Shown: piece after piece, positions 42,621 through 52,918 of the stretch
Numbering within the stretch: position 1 is the first letter of the stretch
Layout: each line of letters begins with the position of its first letter
Assembly: GCF_000972785.3 (NCBI RefSeq)
Contig: NZ_CP011253.3
Location: forward strand, 1,302,001-1,366,000
DNA: 64,000 nucleotides
Origin: Pandoraea oxalativorans
GTDB lineage: Bacteria > Pseudomonadota > Gammaproteobacteria > Burkholderiales > Burkholderiaceae
Reading direction: 5' to 3'
Notes under the pieces: model-generated
Told to the model about the DNA's origin: nothing
Seen by the model: the letters and a program-made list of their open reading frames with translations, nothing else
The model's database searches: none
Program-made: the position numbers and the translations under genes

Positions 42621-42645
42621 CTAAATGATAATCATTATTATTTAG
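42621..42645. promoter_or_regulatory. Fur-box-like 25-base palindrome
   Basis: CTAAATGATAAT-C-ATTATTATTTAG, symmetrical around base 42633 with a single mismatched pair. The core TGATAATCATTA closely matches the classical Fur consensus GATAATGATAATCATTATC. It lies between mntH (minus) and cmk (plus). Fur, or a manganese-sensing Mur-type relative, are the candidates. Confidence 0.85.
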
Positions 42646-42692
42646 AAGGGAAGTATTATTTTTTAATGTGTTGAATAGACAGAGACGAAGGG

Positions 42693-43388
42693 ATGCCTGA
42701 TTTGACGGTGGTGGACGACTCGATTCCGGTCATTACGGTGGATGGCCCGACGGCATCCGGCAAGGGGACGGTGGCGCACCGTGTGGCCGACGAGCTGGGC
42801 TTTCATTACCTCGACAGCGGGGCGCTTTATCGGCTGACCGCGCTGGCGAGCGCACGCCACGGGATCGATCCGGACGACGTCAGCGCACTGGCGGTGCTTG
42901 CCGAAACGCTCGACGTGCGTTTTCGCGATCAGCGGATCTGGCTGGCCGGCGAGGATGTGACCGATGCGATCCGAGCAGAAGCGATCGGCAACCGGGCGTC
43001 GAGTATTGCGGTGCACAAGGCGGTACGCCAGGCGCTCAGGGCGCTCCAGCGGGGCTTCAAGACGGCACCGGGCCTTGTGGCGGACGGCCGCGACATGGGT
43101 ACGGTGATCTTCCCGGAAGCCGATCTGAAGGTCTTTTTGACCGCCACGCCACAGGCGCGTGCCGAGAGGCGGTATAAGCAATTGATAGAAAAAGGATTTT
43201 CTGCTAACATAGACAGTCTCATGCTGGATCTTGAGGCGCGTGATGCGCGGGATCGTACCCGTGCCGAAGCGCCGCTAAGGCCGGCAGAGGGTGCGCGGGT
43301 ACTCGACACATCGGGGCTCAACGTCGATCAGGCGGTGGCTCAGGTGCTCGAATGGTTCGCGCAAGTGCAGTACCCGCAAGGCGCCTGA
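42693..43388 (+). CDS. cmk: Cytidylate kinase
   Basis: 231 residues. Phosphorylates CMP and dCMP. P-loop GPTASGKGT at residues 18-26; substrate-site [10 protein letters not shown], and [11 protein letters not shown] with the conserved nucleoside-binding Arg-Asp. It probably heads cmk-rpsA-ihfB because mntH separates it from aroA. The gap to rpsA (43389-43500) holds no gene. Confidence 0.97.
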   Translation: MPDLTVVDDSIPVITVDGPTASGKGTVAHRVADELGFHYLDSGALYRLTALASARHGIDPDDVSALAVLAETLDVRFRDQRIWLAGEDVTDAIRAEAIGNRASSIAVHKAVRQALRALQRGFKTAPGLVADGRDMGTVIFPEADLKVFLTATPQARAERRYKQLIEKGFSANIDSLMLDLEARDARDRTRAEAPLRPAEGARVLDTSGLNVDQAVAQVLEWFAQVQYPQGA

Positions 43389-43500
43389 CCGGGTGTTTCA
43401 TGCAGTCATCCGGCCGGGTTTTGTCTAACCTTTAACCCAACCGTTGTACGTTAGCGTCAACCCCCTCGGAAGACGGACGTCAGCGGCGTAATCCACTTTT

Positions 43501-45204
43501 ATGTCCGACCTGCAAACCTCGACCAACGAATCTTTCGCGGCGCTTTTCGAAGAGTCGCTCTCCCGTCAAGACATGCGGGCTGGTGAAGTCATCAGCGCAG
43601 AAGTCGTTCGGGTTGACCACAACTTCGTGGTCGTCAACGCCAGCCTCAAGTCCGAAGCGTACATCCCCATCGAAGAATTCCTGAATGATCAGGGCGAGGT
43701 CGAAGTTCAGGCCGGCGATTTCGTTTCCGTGGCGATCGACGCCCTGGAAAACGGCTACGGCGACACCGTGCTGTCGCGCGACAAGGCCAAGCGTCTGGCC
43801 TCGTGGCTGCAACTGGAAAAGGCCCTCGAATCGGGCGACCTCGTGACCGGTACGATTACTGGCAAGGTCAAGGGCGGCCTGACCGTGATGGTCAACGGCA
43901 TCCGTGCATTCCTGCCGGGTTCGCTGGTTGACACGCGTCCGGTCAAGGACACGACCCCGTACGAAGGCAAGACCCTCGAATTCAAGGTTATCAAGCTCGA
44001 CCGCAAGCGTAACAACGTCGTGCTGTCGCGCCGTGCCGTGATCGAAGCCACCCAGGGTGAAGAGCGCGCCAAGCTGCTCGAAACGCTCAAGGAAGGCGCG
44101 ATCGTCAAGGGCGTGGTCAAGAACATCACCGATTACGGCGCGTTCGTCGACCTCGGCGGCATCGATGGCCTGCTGCACATCACCGACATCGCATGGCGTC
44201 GCGTGCGTCACCCGAGCGAAGTTCTGTCGGTTGGCCAGGAAGTCACCGCCAAGATCCTCAAGTTCGATCAGGAAAAGGGCCGCGTCTCGCTGGGCGTCAA
44301 GCAACTCGGCGAAGATCCGTGGGAAGGCATTGCTCGCCGTTACCCGCAAGGCACCCGCCTGTTCGGCAAGGTCACCAACATCACCGACTACGGCGCATTC
44401 GTCGAAGTGGAATCGGGCATCGAAGGCCTGGTTCACGTGTCGGAAATGGACTGGACCAACAAGAACGTTGCACCGACCAAGGTTGTCCAGCTGGGCGACG
44501 AAGTCGAAGTCATGGTGCTCGAGATCGACGAAGACCGTCGTCGTATCAGCCTCGGCATGAAGCAGTGCAAGCCGAACCCGTGGGATGACTTCTCGCGCAA
44601 CTTCAAGAAGGGCGACAAGATCAAGGGCGCAATCAAGTCGATCACCGACTTCGGCGTGTTCATCGGTCTGCCTGGCGGCATCGACGGCCTGGTCCACCTC
44701 TCGGACCTGTCGTGGAGCGAAGCCGGCGAAGAAGCCGTTCGCAAGTACAAGAAGGGCGACGAAGTCGAAGCCGTGGTTCTGGGCATCGACGTCGAGAAGG
44801 AACGCATCTCGCTGGGTATCAAGCAGCTCGAAGGCGATCCGTTCAACACGTTCGTGGCGATCCACGACAAGGGCTCGATCGTTGACGGCACCATCAAGGC
44901 CGTCGATCCGAAGGGTGCGGTCGTTTCGCTGGGCGACGACGTCGAAGGCTACCTGCGCGCATCGGAAATTTCGCACGACCGTGTGGAAGATGCCCGTAAC
45001 GTGCTGAAGGAAGGCGAAGCCGTCAACGCAATGATCGTCAACATCGATCGCAAGTCGCGCAACATCAACCTGTCGATCAAGGCTAAGGATTCGGCCGAGC
45101 AACAGGAAGCGATCAGCAAGATGTCGTCGGATAGCTCGGCAGCGAGCGGCACCACGAACCTCGGTGCCCTGCTCAAGGCCAAGCTGGACAGCCAGAATCA
45201 GTAA
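43501..45204 (+). CDS. rpsA: 30S ribosomal protein S1
   Basis: 567 residues with six S1 RNA-binding repeats, from [17 protein letters not shown] (about residue 25) to the last repeat ending near 540. Needed for initiation on most mRNAs. No canonical Shine-Dalgarno lies directly before the ATG; GGAAGACGG is about 25 bases upstream. E. coli rpsA likewise lacks a strong site and is autoregulated by S1, so the same may hold here. Confidence 0.98.
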   Translation: MSDLQTSTNESFAALFEESLSRQDMRAGEVISAEVVRVDHNFVVVNASLKSEAYIPIEEFLNDQGEVEVQAGDFVSVAIDALENGYGDTVLSRDKAKRLASWLQLEKALESGDLVTGTITGKVKGGLTVMVNGIRAFLPGSLVDTRPVKDTTPYEGKTLEFKVIKLDRKRNNVVLSRRAVIEATQGEERAKLLETLKEGAIVKGVVKNITDYGAFVDLGGIDGLLHITDIAWRRVRHPSEVLSVGQEVTAKILKFDQEKGRVSLGVKQLGEDPWEGIARRYPQGTRLFGKVTNITDYGAFVEVESGIEGLVHVSEMDWTNKNVAPTKVVQLGDEVEVMVLEIDEDRRRISLGMKQCKPNPWDDFSRNFKKGDKIKGAIKSITDFGVFIGLPGGIDGLVHLSDLSWSEAGEEAVRKYKKGDEVEAVVLGIDVEKERISLGIKQLEGDPFNTFVAIHDKGSIVDGTIKAVDPKGAVVSLGDDVEGYLRASEISHDRVEDARNVLKEGEAVNAMIVNIDRKSRNINLSIKAKDSAEQQEAISKMSSDSSAASGTTNLGALLKAKLDSQNQ

Positions 45205-45216
45205 GGTCCAAGGCCT

Positions 45217-45510
45217 ATGACCAAGTCTGAATTGGTCAACCAGTTGGCGGCGCGGTTTCCCCAGTTGGTGCTCAAGGATGCCGATTTCGCGGTGAAGACG
45301 ATTCTCGACGCGATGGCCGATGCGCTTGCGCGCGGTCATCGAATCGAAATCCGCGGATTCGGTAGCTTTGGGCTCAACCGTCGGCCACCGCGCGTCGGCC
45401 GCAACCCGAAGTCGGGCGAGAAAGTGATGGTGCCGGAGAAATTCGTGCCGCACTTCAAGCCGGGCAAGGAGTTGCGAGAGCGGGTTGATCACAAGGCGTC
45501 GGACCAATAA
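45217..45510 (+). CDS. ihfB: Integration host factor beta subunit
   Basis: 97 residues beginning [15 protein letters not shown], the typical IhfB start. Forms a DNA-bending heterodimer with IhfA. The beta-arm [32 protein letters not shown] with its DNA-intercalating Pro (RNPKSG) is intact. It follows rpsA by 12 bases and is closed by a strong terminator. Confidence 0.96.
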   Translation: MTKSELVNQLAARFPQLVLKDADFAVKTILDAMADALARGHRIEIRGFGSFGLNRRPPRVGRNPKSGEKVMVPEKFVPHFKPGKELRERVDHKASDQ

Positions 45511-45532
45511 GGCCCTTTGGGATCTACTACGC

Positions 45533-45560
45533 AAAAAAAGCGCCTTCGGGCGCTTTTTTT
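45533..45560. terminator. Terminator after ihfB
   Basis: AAAAAAAGCGCC-TTCG-GGCGCTTTTTTT: short GC stem with a tetraloop flanked by seven-base A and T runs. It is 22 bases after the ihfB stop. Confidence 0.95.
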
Positions 45561-45780
45561 GTCTCCGGCGATCAGCAATGCTCCGCGAGTGCGGACAAGC
45601 GCCGGAAATGTGAAGGCATTTGCAGGAACGACGCCTCACAGGGCACATCCGGTACAATACGCCCACGTGCCGGCCCGGTGCGTAGGGAAGGGCTTCGACG
45701 CTGTCGTCGTTTCGCCTCGACACGTTTGGCCGGCCCAAGTCGCAAAACATACGGCAATCCTGCCGCAGGAGCCTTTCGGC

Positions 45781-46074
45781 ATGAAGCTGATTGTTTGGAT
45801 CGTTCGCCTGATCGTATTCGTGGTGTTGCTGTGCCTGGCGCTCGCCAACACGGGCGAGGTCACGTTGAACCTGTTCCTGGGTCATACGTGGACGGCGCCG
45901 CTCATCATGATCGGCCTGGCGTTTTTCGTGGTCGGTGGTGTCATCGGTGTGCTCGCCACGTTGCCGAGTCTGATGCGTCAACGCCTTGAGTTGCGCCGTG
46001 CGCGACGCGATCTGGCCCGTGCTCAGCGGGCACCCGAAGCGAGCGACCAGCCGCCGATGCTGCCGCCGGTCTAA
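45781..46074 (+). CDS. lapA: LapA-family lipopolysaccharide assembly membrane protein
   Basis: 97 residues from ATG 45781 with AGGAG nine bases upstream; the longer frame from 45517 has no site. Two membrane segments (VWIVRLIVFVVLLCLALAN; IMIGLAFFVVGGVIGVLA) then a basic cytoplasmic coiled-coil tail. Works with LapB to steer FtsH degradation of LpxC and thus control lipid A synthesis, as in E. coli. Confidence 0.88.
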   Translation: MKLIVWIVRLIVFVVLLCLALANTGEVTLNLFLGHTWTAPLIMIGLAFFVVGGVIGVLATLPSLMRQRLELRRARRDLARAQRAPEASDQPPMLPPV

Positions 46075-46137
46075 GGCGAAGCTGCGGCGCGCGATGCTCG
46101 CCATCCTCATCGACTGTTTCAACGACAACACGCATTC

Positions 46138-47313
46138 ATGGAATTCGAGGTTTGGTGGCTACTTGCCATCCCCGTGATCTTCGGCTGTGGCTGGGTCGCC
46201 GCGCGACTGGATTTGCGCAGCCTGCTCTCGGAAAGCCGCAATCTGCCGGCGTCCTATTTCCGCGGGCTGAATTTCCTGCTCAACGAACAGCCGGACAAGG
46301 CGATCGACGCCTTCATCGAAGTCGCCAAGCTCGATCCCGAGACGACCGAACTGCACTTCGCGCTGGGCAGCCTGTTCCGCCGTCGCGGTGAGACGGAGCG
46401 TGCCATTCGCGTGCATCAGAATCTGCTTTCGCGAGACGATCTGCCGCAGGCCGATCAGGAGCACGCGCTCTACGAACTCGGTCACGACTTCCTCAAGGCC
46501 GGTCTGCTCGACCGCGCCGAAGACGCGTTCAGCCGTCTGCACACCGGCGCATACGCGAAAGCGGCACAGCACGCGAAGCTCACGATTTATCAGATCGAGA
46601 AGGAATGGCGCAAGGCGCTGGCGGAGGCCGAGACGCTGAGCGATCTCGATCCGGCCGTCTCGTATCGCAAGGAAATTGCGCAATTCCATTGCGAATTGGC
46701 GCAAGAAGCGCTGCAACGCAAGGATGTCGACGCCGTCGGCCACGAGTTGGATGCCGCGCTGGCGGTCAACCCGGCGAACGTGCGTGCGCCGCTGTTGCGC
46801 GGCGATATGTTGCTTGCTGCCGGTGACGCCGAAGGCGCACTGCGCGTATTGCGCACCATCGAAGAACAAAATCCGATGTATCTCGGTCTGGCTGCCAAGC
46901 GCGTGATGAAGGCGTATGAAGCACTCGGACGCGCCCCTGAAGGCCTGGCCACGTTGCGCGAGGCGCTGCGCAAGAATCCTTCGGACGACCTGCTCGAAAT
47001 CGTCTATGAAAAGACGGTTTCGCTTGAAGGTCCGGAGGCCGCGCTCATTCTGATGCGCGAGCAAATGCACCGTGCCCCGAGCGCACCCGGCATGGCGCGT
47101 CTGCTTGAAGCGCACGCCGCCACCGCGCAGGGCGACACGCAGTCGGACCTTCAGCTGATGGGCAAGCTCATCACGCAACGCACCAAGTCGTTGCCGCGCT
47201 ACGTCTGCGACCAGTGCGGATTCCGTGCGCGCCTTTTCTATTGGCAATGCCCCGGCTGTAATGGCTGGGAGACCTATACGCCGCGCCGCGCCGACGTGCC
47301 GGCGGCTTCGTAA
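46138..47313 (+). CDS. lapB: LapB (YciM), LPS assembly TPR protein
   Basis: 391 residues: one N-terminal membrane helix (WWLLAIPVIFGCGWVAARL), about nine tetratricopeptide repeats (residues 45-330), and a C-terminal rubredoxin-type metal centre with Cys357, Cys360, Cys371 and Cys374. Adaptor of FtsH in regulated LpxC turnover. The full Cys set indicates a functional protein. Lies directly upstream of ugd. Confidence 0.95.
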   Translation: MEFEVWWLLAIPVIFGCGWVAARLDLRSLLSESRNLPASYFRGLNFLLNEQPDKAIDAFIEVAKLDPETTELHFALGSLFRRRGETERAIRVHQNLLSRDDLPQADQEHALYELGHDFLKAGLLDRAEDAFSRLHTGAYAKAAQHAKLTIYQIEKEWRKALAEAETLSDLDPAVSYRKEIAQFHCELAQEALQRKDVDAVGHELDAALAVNPANVRAPLLRGDMLLAAGDAEGALRVLRTIEEQNPMYLGLAAKRVMKAYEALGRAPEGLATLREALRKNPSDDLLEIVYEKTVSLEGPEAALILMREQMHRAPSAPGMARLLEAHAATAQGDTQSDLQLMGKLITQRTKSLPRYVCDQCGFRARLFYWQCPGCNGWETYTPRRADVPAAS

Positions 47314-47334
47314 GATTTATCACACCCCAATATC

Positions 47335-48708
47335 ATGAAGATCACCATCATCGGTTCCGGCTACGTCGGCTTAGTTACGGGTGCTTGTCTGGCTGACGTC
47401 GGCAATGACGTGTTCTGTCTCGACGTCGATCCCCGCAAGATCGAGATTCTGAACAACGGCGGCGTACCGATTCACGAGCCGGGCTTGCAAGAAGTCATCG
47501 CGCGTAACCGCGAAGCCGGCCGTCTGCAGTTTTCGAGGGACGTCGAAGCGTCGGTCGCCCACGGCGACGTGCAATTCATCGCCGTGGGTACGCCCCCCGA
47601 TGAAGACGGCTCGGCCGACCTGCAATACGTCGTGGCGGCAGCGCGCAACATCGGTCGCTACGCCAGGAGCTTCAAGGTGATCGTCGACAAATCGACGGTG
47701 CCCGTCGGCACGGCGGACAAGGTGCGCGCGGCAGTCACGGAAGAGCTTGCCAAGCGCAACGCCGACGTGAAGTTCTCCGTCGTTTCGAATCCCGAATTCC
47801 TGAAAGAAGGCGCGGCCGTGGACGATTTCATGCGTCCGGACCGTATCGTGATCGGCGTGGCCGACGATGCCGACGGCCAGCAGGCGCGCGCGATGATGAA
47901 GCGCCTGTACTCGCCGTTCAACCGTAATCACGAACGCACGCTGTACATGGATGTGCGCTCCGCCGAGTTCACCAAGTACGCCGCCAACGCCATGCTGGCC
48001 ACGCGCATCTCTTTCATGAACGAGCTGGCTAATCTGGCCGATCGCGTCGGTGTGGATATCGAAGACGTGCGTCAGGGCATCGGCTCCGACCCGCGTATCG
48101 GCTATCACTTCCTCTACGCCGGATGCGGCTACGGTGGTTCCTGCTTCCCGAAGGATGTGCAAGCACTTGTGCGCACCGCCGAAGACTACGGCCTGCCGTT
48201 GCGCATTCTGAACGCGGTGGAAGCCGTCAACGAAACGCAGAAGACGGTGCTGATCGACAAGATCGTGACCCGTCTCGGCGACGATCTGAAGGACAAGACG
48301 TTCGCGCTGTGGGGGCTGGCCTTCAAGCCGAATACGGACGACATGCGCGAGGCGCCGAGCCGTCGCGTGATTGCCGAGCTGGTGCGTCGTGGCGCACGGG
48401 TGCGGGCGTACGATCCGGTGGCGCTCGATGAAGCGCGCCGCGTGATCGCGCTGGATTTTGCCGACGATGCCGACGCGCATGCCCGCATCGAATTCTGTGC
48501 GACGCAAAACGACGCGCTAACCGGTTCGGACGCGCTCGTGATCGTCACCGAATGGAAGGCCTTCCGCAGCCCGGACTTCGCCAAGGTGAAGACGGCGCTC
48601 TCGCTGCCGCTGATCTTCGACGGTCGTAATCTTTACGAGCCGGAGGCGATGGAAGAGCTGGGCATCGAGTACCACGCCATCGGTCGTGGCCTGGGCCAGT
48701 CGGCCTGA
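47335..48708 (+). CDS. ugd: UDP-glucose 6-dehydrogenase
   Basis: 457 residues. NAD-dependent two-step oxidation of UDP-glucose to UDP-glucuronate, used for polysaccharide and for 4-amino-arabinose decoration of lipid [27 protein letters not shown] is the cofactor-binding start, and the catalytic Cys lies in [16 protein letters not shown] near residue 265. Precedes the heptose genes by 18 bases, probably one operon. Confidence 0.96.
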   Translation: MKITIIGSGYVGLVTGACLADVGNDVFCLDVDPRKIEILNNGGVPIHEPGLQEVIARNREAGRLQFSRDVEASVAHGDVQFIAVGTPPDEDGSADLQYVVAAARNIGRYARSFKVIVDKSTVPVGTADKVRAAVTEELAKRNADVKFSVVSNPEFLKEGAAVDDFMRPDRIVIGVADDADGQQARAMMKRLYSPFNRNHERTLYMDVRSAEFTKYAANAMLATRISFMNELANLADRVGVDIEDVRQGIGSDPRIGYHFLYAGCGYGGSCFPKDVQALVRTAEDYGLPLRILNAVEAVNETQKTVLIDKIVTRLGDDLKDKTFALWGLAFKPNTDDMREAPSRRVIAELVRRGARVRAYDPVALDEARRVIALDFADDADAHARIEFCATQNDALTGSDALVIVTEWKAFRSPDFAKVKTALSLPLIFDGRNLYEPEAMEELGIEYHAIGRGLGQSA

Positions 48709-48725
48709 ATTTCAAGGAAAGACAG

Positions 48726-49715
48726 ATGACTTCGACGGCAACTTCGCTCACGCGCACGATTCAGGCGCCGGGTGTGCCCAACGTGCCACGCGAGGCCTTC
48801 AGTCGCGCGCGCGTGCTGATCGTTGGCGACGTAATGCTCGATCGCTACTGGTTTGGCGACGTCAATCGCATTTCGCCGGAAGCACCGGTGCCGGTGGTGC
48901 ACGTCAAGCGTAATGAAGAGCGCCTGGGCGGCGCGGCGAACGTGGCGCTGGGGGCGACGTCGCTCGGCGCACAAGCCGGGCTGCTGTGCGTGCTTGGTGA
49001 GGACGAACCGGCCGAGCGCATCGTCGATATGCTGGACGCCAGCGGCGTGACGGCATTCGTCACGCGCGACGCCGATCTCGCCACGACCATCAAGCTGCGC
49101 ATCGTCTCACGTCAGCAACAACTGCTGCGCATCGACTTCGAGAATCAGCCCGCGCGCGAAGTGCTGCTGGCGGTGCTGGATCAATATCGCCAACTGCTCG
49201 CCAGCTACGATGTCGTGCTGCTCTCGGACTATGCCAAGGGCGGTCTGACACATGTGCAGCCGATGATCGAAGCGGCGCGTGCGGCTGGCAAGGCGGTGCT
49301 CGTCGACCCGAAGGGCAACGACTACGAACGCTATCGAGGTGCGACGATTCTCACGCCGAACCGTGCCGAGTTACAGCAGGTCGTCGGCGTCTGGCATTCG
49401 GAGGACGATCTGTCGTCGCGGGCCCAGAATCTGCGCGAATCGCTCGGCCTCGAAGCGCTGCTGCTCACGCGCTCCGAGGAGGGCATGACGCTCTTTACCG
49501 AAAATGGCGCGCTCCACGTGCCGGCGCAGGCGCGCGAGGTGTACGATGTCTCGGGTGCGGGTGACACCGTGATCGCCACGCTGGCCACGTCACTGTCGGC
49601 CGGACTGCCGCTGCCGCAGGCGGTGGTGCTCGCTAACCGTGCGGGCAGCATCGTCGTCGGCAAGCTGGGGACGGCGACCGTCGATTACAACGAACTCTTT
49701 TCCGAACTGACATGA
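48726..49715 (+). CDS. hldA: D-glycero-beta-D-manno-heptose-7-phosphate kinase
   Basis: 329 residues: the kinase half only of the two-domain E. coli HldE (PfkB family). [25 protein letters not shown] is the N-terminal signature, and the catalytic Asp is residue 280 in [13 protein letters not shown] separate nucleotidyltransferase (HldC) must be elsewhere. AAGGAAAG before the ATG. Its stop overlaps hldD by four bases. Confidence 0.94.
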   Translation: MTSTATSLTRTIQAPGVPNVPREAFSRARVLIVGDVMLDRYWFGDVNRISPEAPVPVVHVKRNEERLGGAANVALGATSLGAQAGLLCVLGEDEPAERIVDMLDASGVTAFVTRDADLATTIKLRIVSRQQQLLRIDFENQPAREVLLAVLDQYRQLLASYDVVLLSDYAKGGLTHVQPMIEAARAAGKAVLVDPKGNDYERYRGATILTPNRAELQQVVGVWHSEDDLSSRAQNLRESLGLEALLLTRSEEGMTLFTENGALHVPAQAREVYDVSGAGDTVIATLATSLSAGLPLPQAVVLANRAGSIVVGKLGTATVDYNELFSELT

Positions 49716-50716
49716 CCATCATCGTGACGGGCGCCGCGGGCTTCATCGGCGCCAACCTCGTCAAAGCCCTCAATGAGCGCGGAGAGACCGACATCGTGGC
49801 GGTCGACAACCTCACGCGCGCCGACAAATTCCGTAATCTGGTCGATTGCGACATCAGCGATTACCTCGACAAGACGGATTTCGTCGCACGCTTTCAACGC
49901 CGCGAATTCGGCCGCGTGCGCGCGATCTTCCATGAAGGTGCCTGCTCCGACACGATGGAGACCGACGGCCGCTACATGATGGAGAACAACTTCCGCTACA
50001 CGCGGGCGCTGTTCGAGGCGTGCCAGGCGCAGACCGTGCCGTTGCTTTACGCCTCGTCGGCGGCAACGTACGGTGCGTCGGAAACCTTCGTGGAGACGCG
50101 CGAGTACGAGAAGCCGCTCAACGTCTACGGCTATTCGAAGTTCCTGTTCGACCAGATCGTGCGCCGTGCCATGCGTGATGCGGGCGGCAAGCTGCCGAGC
50201 CAGGTGGCGGGCTTCCGGTACTTCAACGTGTATGGGGCGCGTGAAGCGCACAAGGGGCGCATGGCCTCGGTGGCGTTCCACAACTTCAACGAATTCCGCG
50301 CAAACGGTCGTGTGAAGCTCTTCGGCGAGTACAACGGCTACGCCGCCGGTACGCAAAGCCGAGATTTCGTCTCGGTCGAGGACGTCGTCAAGGTCAACCT
50401 GCACTTCTTCGATCACCCGGAGCGCAGCGGTATCTTCAACCTCGGCACGGGCCGGGCGCAGCCGTTCAACGACATCGCGGTCGCTGTCATCAACACGCTG
50501 CGCGCGCAGACCGGCGAAGTGGCGCTGTCGCTTGACGACATGGTCAAGCAGGGCCTCGTGGAGTACATCCCGTTTCCGGACGCCCTGCGCGGCAAGTATC
50601 AGTGCTTCACGCAGGCGAACATCGACCATCTGCGACAGGTCGGCGGCTATCAGCAGCCGTTCTACACGGTGGGCGAGGGCGTATCCCGCTACGTGCGCTG
50701 GTTGCTGGCGCAGTAA
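49712..50716 (+). CDS. hldD: ADP-L-glycero-D-manno-heptose 6-epimerase
   Basis: 334 residues, short-chain dehydrogenase fold: [17 protein letters not shown] cofactor loop and the catalytic [10 protein letters not shown] (Tyr-x3-Lys) near residue 140. Last step in making ADP-L-glycero-D-manno-heptose for the LPS inner core. Coupled to hldA through an ATGA overlap. Confidence 0.96.
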   Translation: MTIIVTGAAGFIGANLVKALNERGETDIVAVDNLTRADKFRNLVDCDISDYLDKTDFVARFQRREFGRVRAIFHEGACSDTMETDGRYMMENNFRYTRALFEACQAQTVPLLYASSAATYGASETFVETREYEKPLNVYGYSKFLFDQIVRRAMRDAGGKLPSQVAGFRYFNVYGAREAHKGRMASVAFHNFNEFRANGRVKLFGEYNGYAAGTQSRDFVSVEDVVKVNLHFFDHPERSGIFNLGTGRAQPFNDIAVAVINTLRAQTGEVALSLDDMVKQGLVEYIPFPDALRGKYQCFTQANIDHLRQVGGYQQPFYTVGEGVSRYVRWLLAQ

Positions 50717-50756
50717 GTGCCTCAGTAAGCGTCGACAGGTGGTTGAGCAGTAAAAG

Positions 50757-50788
50757 ACGGGGAGCCAGACGGCTCCCCGTTGTCGTTT
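50757..50788 (+). terminator. Terminator after hldD
   Basis: ACGGGGAGCC-AGAC-GGCTCCCCGT perfect ten-base stem followed by a short T-rich run, 41 bases after the hldD stop. Confidence 0.85.
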
Positions 50789-50908
50789 GATCCCTCCGTG
50801 TCATCCGGGCGGGCATTGGGGCGTTAAATGGGTATCGGGGATGTTGGGGACATCCGATGTGTCGGTGCGCCACGGCATTGGCCCGAGTGACCTTACGAGG
50901 AACAGATC

Positions 50909-51775
50909 ATGCTTCGCAAACTTTTGCTGGCGGTTGTGACCTTCTTCACCCTGTGCGGCCTGGCAATGGCGGCCGTCGACATCAACACCGCCGACCAGTC
51001 GCAACTCGAGACGCTCAAGGGCATCGGGCCGGTCAAGTCCAAGGCGATCATCGACGAGCGTAACGCCCACGGGCCCTACAAGGACGCGGCCGATGTCGCC
51101 AAGCGCGTCAAGGGTCTGGGCACCAAGTCGGTGACGTCGCTGCAATCCGAGGGCATGACGATCAATGGACAGGGCGGTGGTGCGGCGGCTGCGGCCCCGG
51201 CGAAGCCTGCAGCGACACCGGCACCGGCGGTCCCACCGGCCAAGCCTGTCGCACAGGCCCCTGCGACACCCGCACCAGCCCCCGCAACCGCAAAGCCCGC
51301 ACCCTCCGTGGCACAGACGCCCGCCACGCCTTCCAAACCCGCTCCGTCCGCCGCTCAGACGCCTGCTGCCCCTGCACCGGCAACGCCCGCCAAACCGGTG
51401 ACCCCTGCCACGCCGGTGCCTGCCACCGCCACGCAAAAGACGCCGACGCCCACCCCGACCGGGGGGACGACGATGAAGCCCGCGTCGCCGGGCGCAACTT
51501 CGACGACGGCCATGCCGGGGGCACCGCTTCCGGCGGCGACCGGTGCGGCGGGGACCACCGGCGCATCCGACACCAAGGCGGACACCAAGGCCAGCAAGTC
51601 GAAGAAGTCGAAGGACGCGACGAAGGACGCGAAGGCTGACAGTGCCAAGGGCGCCGCCGCCGCACCGGCCCCGGCATCGGGCTCGGCTGCCGCGAGCGGT
51701 GACGTCAGCACGGCCAAGGCGTCCAAGTCGAAGAAGGCCAAGGCACCGGCAACGGCGAGCGCACCGAAGCTCTGA
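50909..51775 (+). CDS. comEA: ComEA-type helix-hairpin-helix protein with a long disordered tail
   Basis: 288 residues. Signal peptide MLRKLLLAVVTFFTLCGLAMA, then a helix-hairpin-helix DNA-binding domain at about residues 22-85 (VDINTADQSQLETLKGIGPVKSKAII). The remaining 200 residues are Pro/Ala/Thr-rich low complexity ending in Lys/Ala/Ser stretches. Ordinary beta-proteobacterial ComEA proteins are only about 100 residues. Periplasmic DNA binding during natural transformation is the family role. The tail is the oddity. Confidence 0.85.
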   Translation: MLRKLLLAVVTFFTLCGLAMAAVDINTADQSQLETLKGIGPVKSKAIIDERNAHGPYKDAADVAKRVKGLGTKSVTSLQSEGMTINGQGGGAAAAAPAKPAATPAPAVPPAKPVAQAPATPAPAPATAKPAPSVAQTPATPSKPAPSAAQTPAAPAPATPAKPVTPATPVPATATQKTPTPTPTGGTTMKPASPGATSTTAMPGAPLPAATGAAGTTGASDTKADTKASKSKKSKDATKDAKADSAKGAAAAPAPASGSAAASGDVSTAKASKSKKAKAPATASAPKL

Positions 51776-51800
51776 CGTTGCCAGCGACCGGGGGCGCTTG

Positions 51801-51824
51801 GGCGCGTAGGCGCGTAGGCGCGTA
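51801..51824. repeat. Three-unit 8-base tandem repeat
   Basis: Three exact copies of GGCGCGTA in the gap between comEA and cysM. Small, with no assigned role. Confidence 0.8.
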
Positions 51825-51917
51825 GAGGCATCACCCGGTCGCGAGACCTTACCCTGAGCGCGGACATGGCCGGTGGATTAGAATGTTTCGATTCCCGACC
51901 GAAAAAAGCTTAGCGCA

Positions 51918-52820
51918 ATGGCCTATAAGACTATCGAAGACACCATCGGCAATACACCGCTGGTGCAACTGGTGCGTTTGCCCGACGACGAAATCCGCCG
52001 CCGCAACAACGTGATTCTCGGCAAGCTCGAGGGCAACAACCCGGCGGGATCGGTGAAGGATCGTCCGGCGCTGTCGATGATCAAACACGCCGAACTGCGC
52101 GGGCGCATCAAGCCGGGCGACACACTGATCGAAGCCACGTCCGGCAACACCGGTATTGCGCTGGCCATGGCCGCCGCGATCCGTGGCTACAAGATGGTCC
52201 TGATCATGCCGGAAGACCTCTCCATCGAGCGTCGTCAGAGCATGGGCGCCTACGGTGCCGAGATCATCCTGACGCCGGTCAAGGGCGGCATGGAGTACGC
52301 ACGCGACCTCGCCGAGCAGATGCAACGCGACGGCCGAGGCATCATCCTCGACCAGTTCGCCAACCCGGACAACCCGCTGGCGCACTACGAAACCACCGGC
52401 CCGGAAATCTGGCGCGACACGCAAGGACGCGTCACGCACTTCGTCTCCGCGATGGGGACGACGGGCACCATCATGGGCGTCTCGCAATATCTGAAAGAGC
52501 AGAGCGAGGCCGTGCAGATCATCGGTGCCGAGCCGGCCGAAGGGTCGCGTATCCCGGGCATTCGCAAGTGGCCGGAAGCGTATCTGCCGACGATTTTCGA
52601 CCGTGCGCGTGTGGACCGTACCGTCTCCGTAACGCAAGCCGAAGCCGAGATCATGGCGCGCCGTCTCGCGGCGGAAGAGGGCATCTTCTGCGGCATCTCG
52701 GCAGCGGGCGCTTGCCAGATTGCGCTCAATCTCGCGCATGAGGTCGAGAACGCGACCATCGTGTTCGTCGTCTGCGACCGGGGCGACCGCTATCTGTCGA
52801 CGGGCGTGTTCCCGGCGTAA
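51918..52820 (+). CDS. cysM: Cysteine synthase B
   Basis: 300 residues. Pyridoxal-phosphate O-acetylserine (thiol)lyase that also accepts thiosulfate. IEDTIGNTPLVQLVRLP start and NPAGSVKDRPALSM with the PLP-Lys near residue 44. The phosphate loop TSGNTGIALAMAAA follows. The family-typical C-terminus EGIFCGISAAGACQIAL is intact. Closed by a terminator. Confidence 0.95.
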   Translation: MAYKTIEDTIGNTPLVQLVRLPDDEIRRRNNVILGKLEGNNPAGSVKDRPALSMIKHAELRGRIKPGDTLIEATSGNTGIALAMAAAIRGYKMVLIMPEDLSIERRQSMGAYGAEIILTPVKGGMEYARDLAEQMQRDGRGIILDQFANPDNPLAHYETTGPEIWRDTQGRVTHFVSAMGTTGTIMGVSQYLKEQSEAVQIIGAEPAEGSRIPGIRKWPEAYLPTIFDRARVDRTVSVTQAEAEIMARRLAAEEGIFCGISAAGACQIALNLAHEVENATIVFVVCDRGDRYLSTGVFPA

Positions 52821-52851
52821 GTCAGTACGTAGTCGCGATACCGCAAACGAA

Positions 52852-52876
52852 AACGGGACCCGAGGGTCCCGTTTTT
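52852..52876 (+). terminator. Terminator after cysM
   Basis: AACGGGACC-CGA-GGGTCCCGTT stem followed by TTTTT. It lies 31 bases beyond the cysM stop; mltB converges from the other side. Confidence 0.9.
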
Positions 52877-52918
52877 CATTCCCACGACAAGCCGTGGCTT
52901 GCTGCGACGTCGCCGAGA

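Noticed and set aside
43480..46131. 883-codon open frame antisense to rpsA, ihfB and lapA
   Set aside because: Shadow of GC-rich coding on the other strand; it has no recognisable domain, crosses real gene boundaries and a strong terminator.
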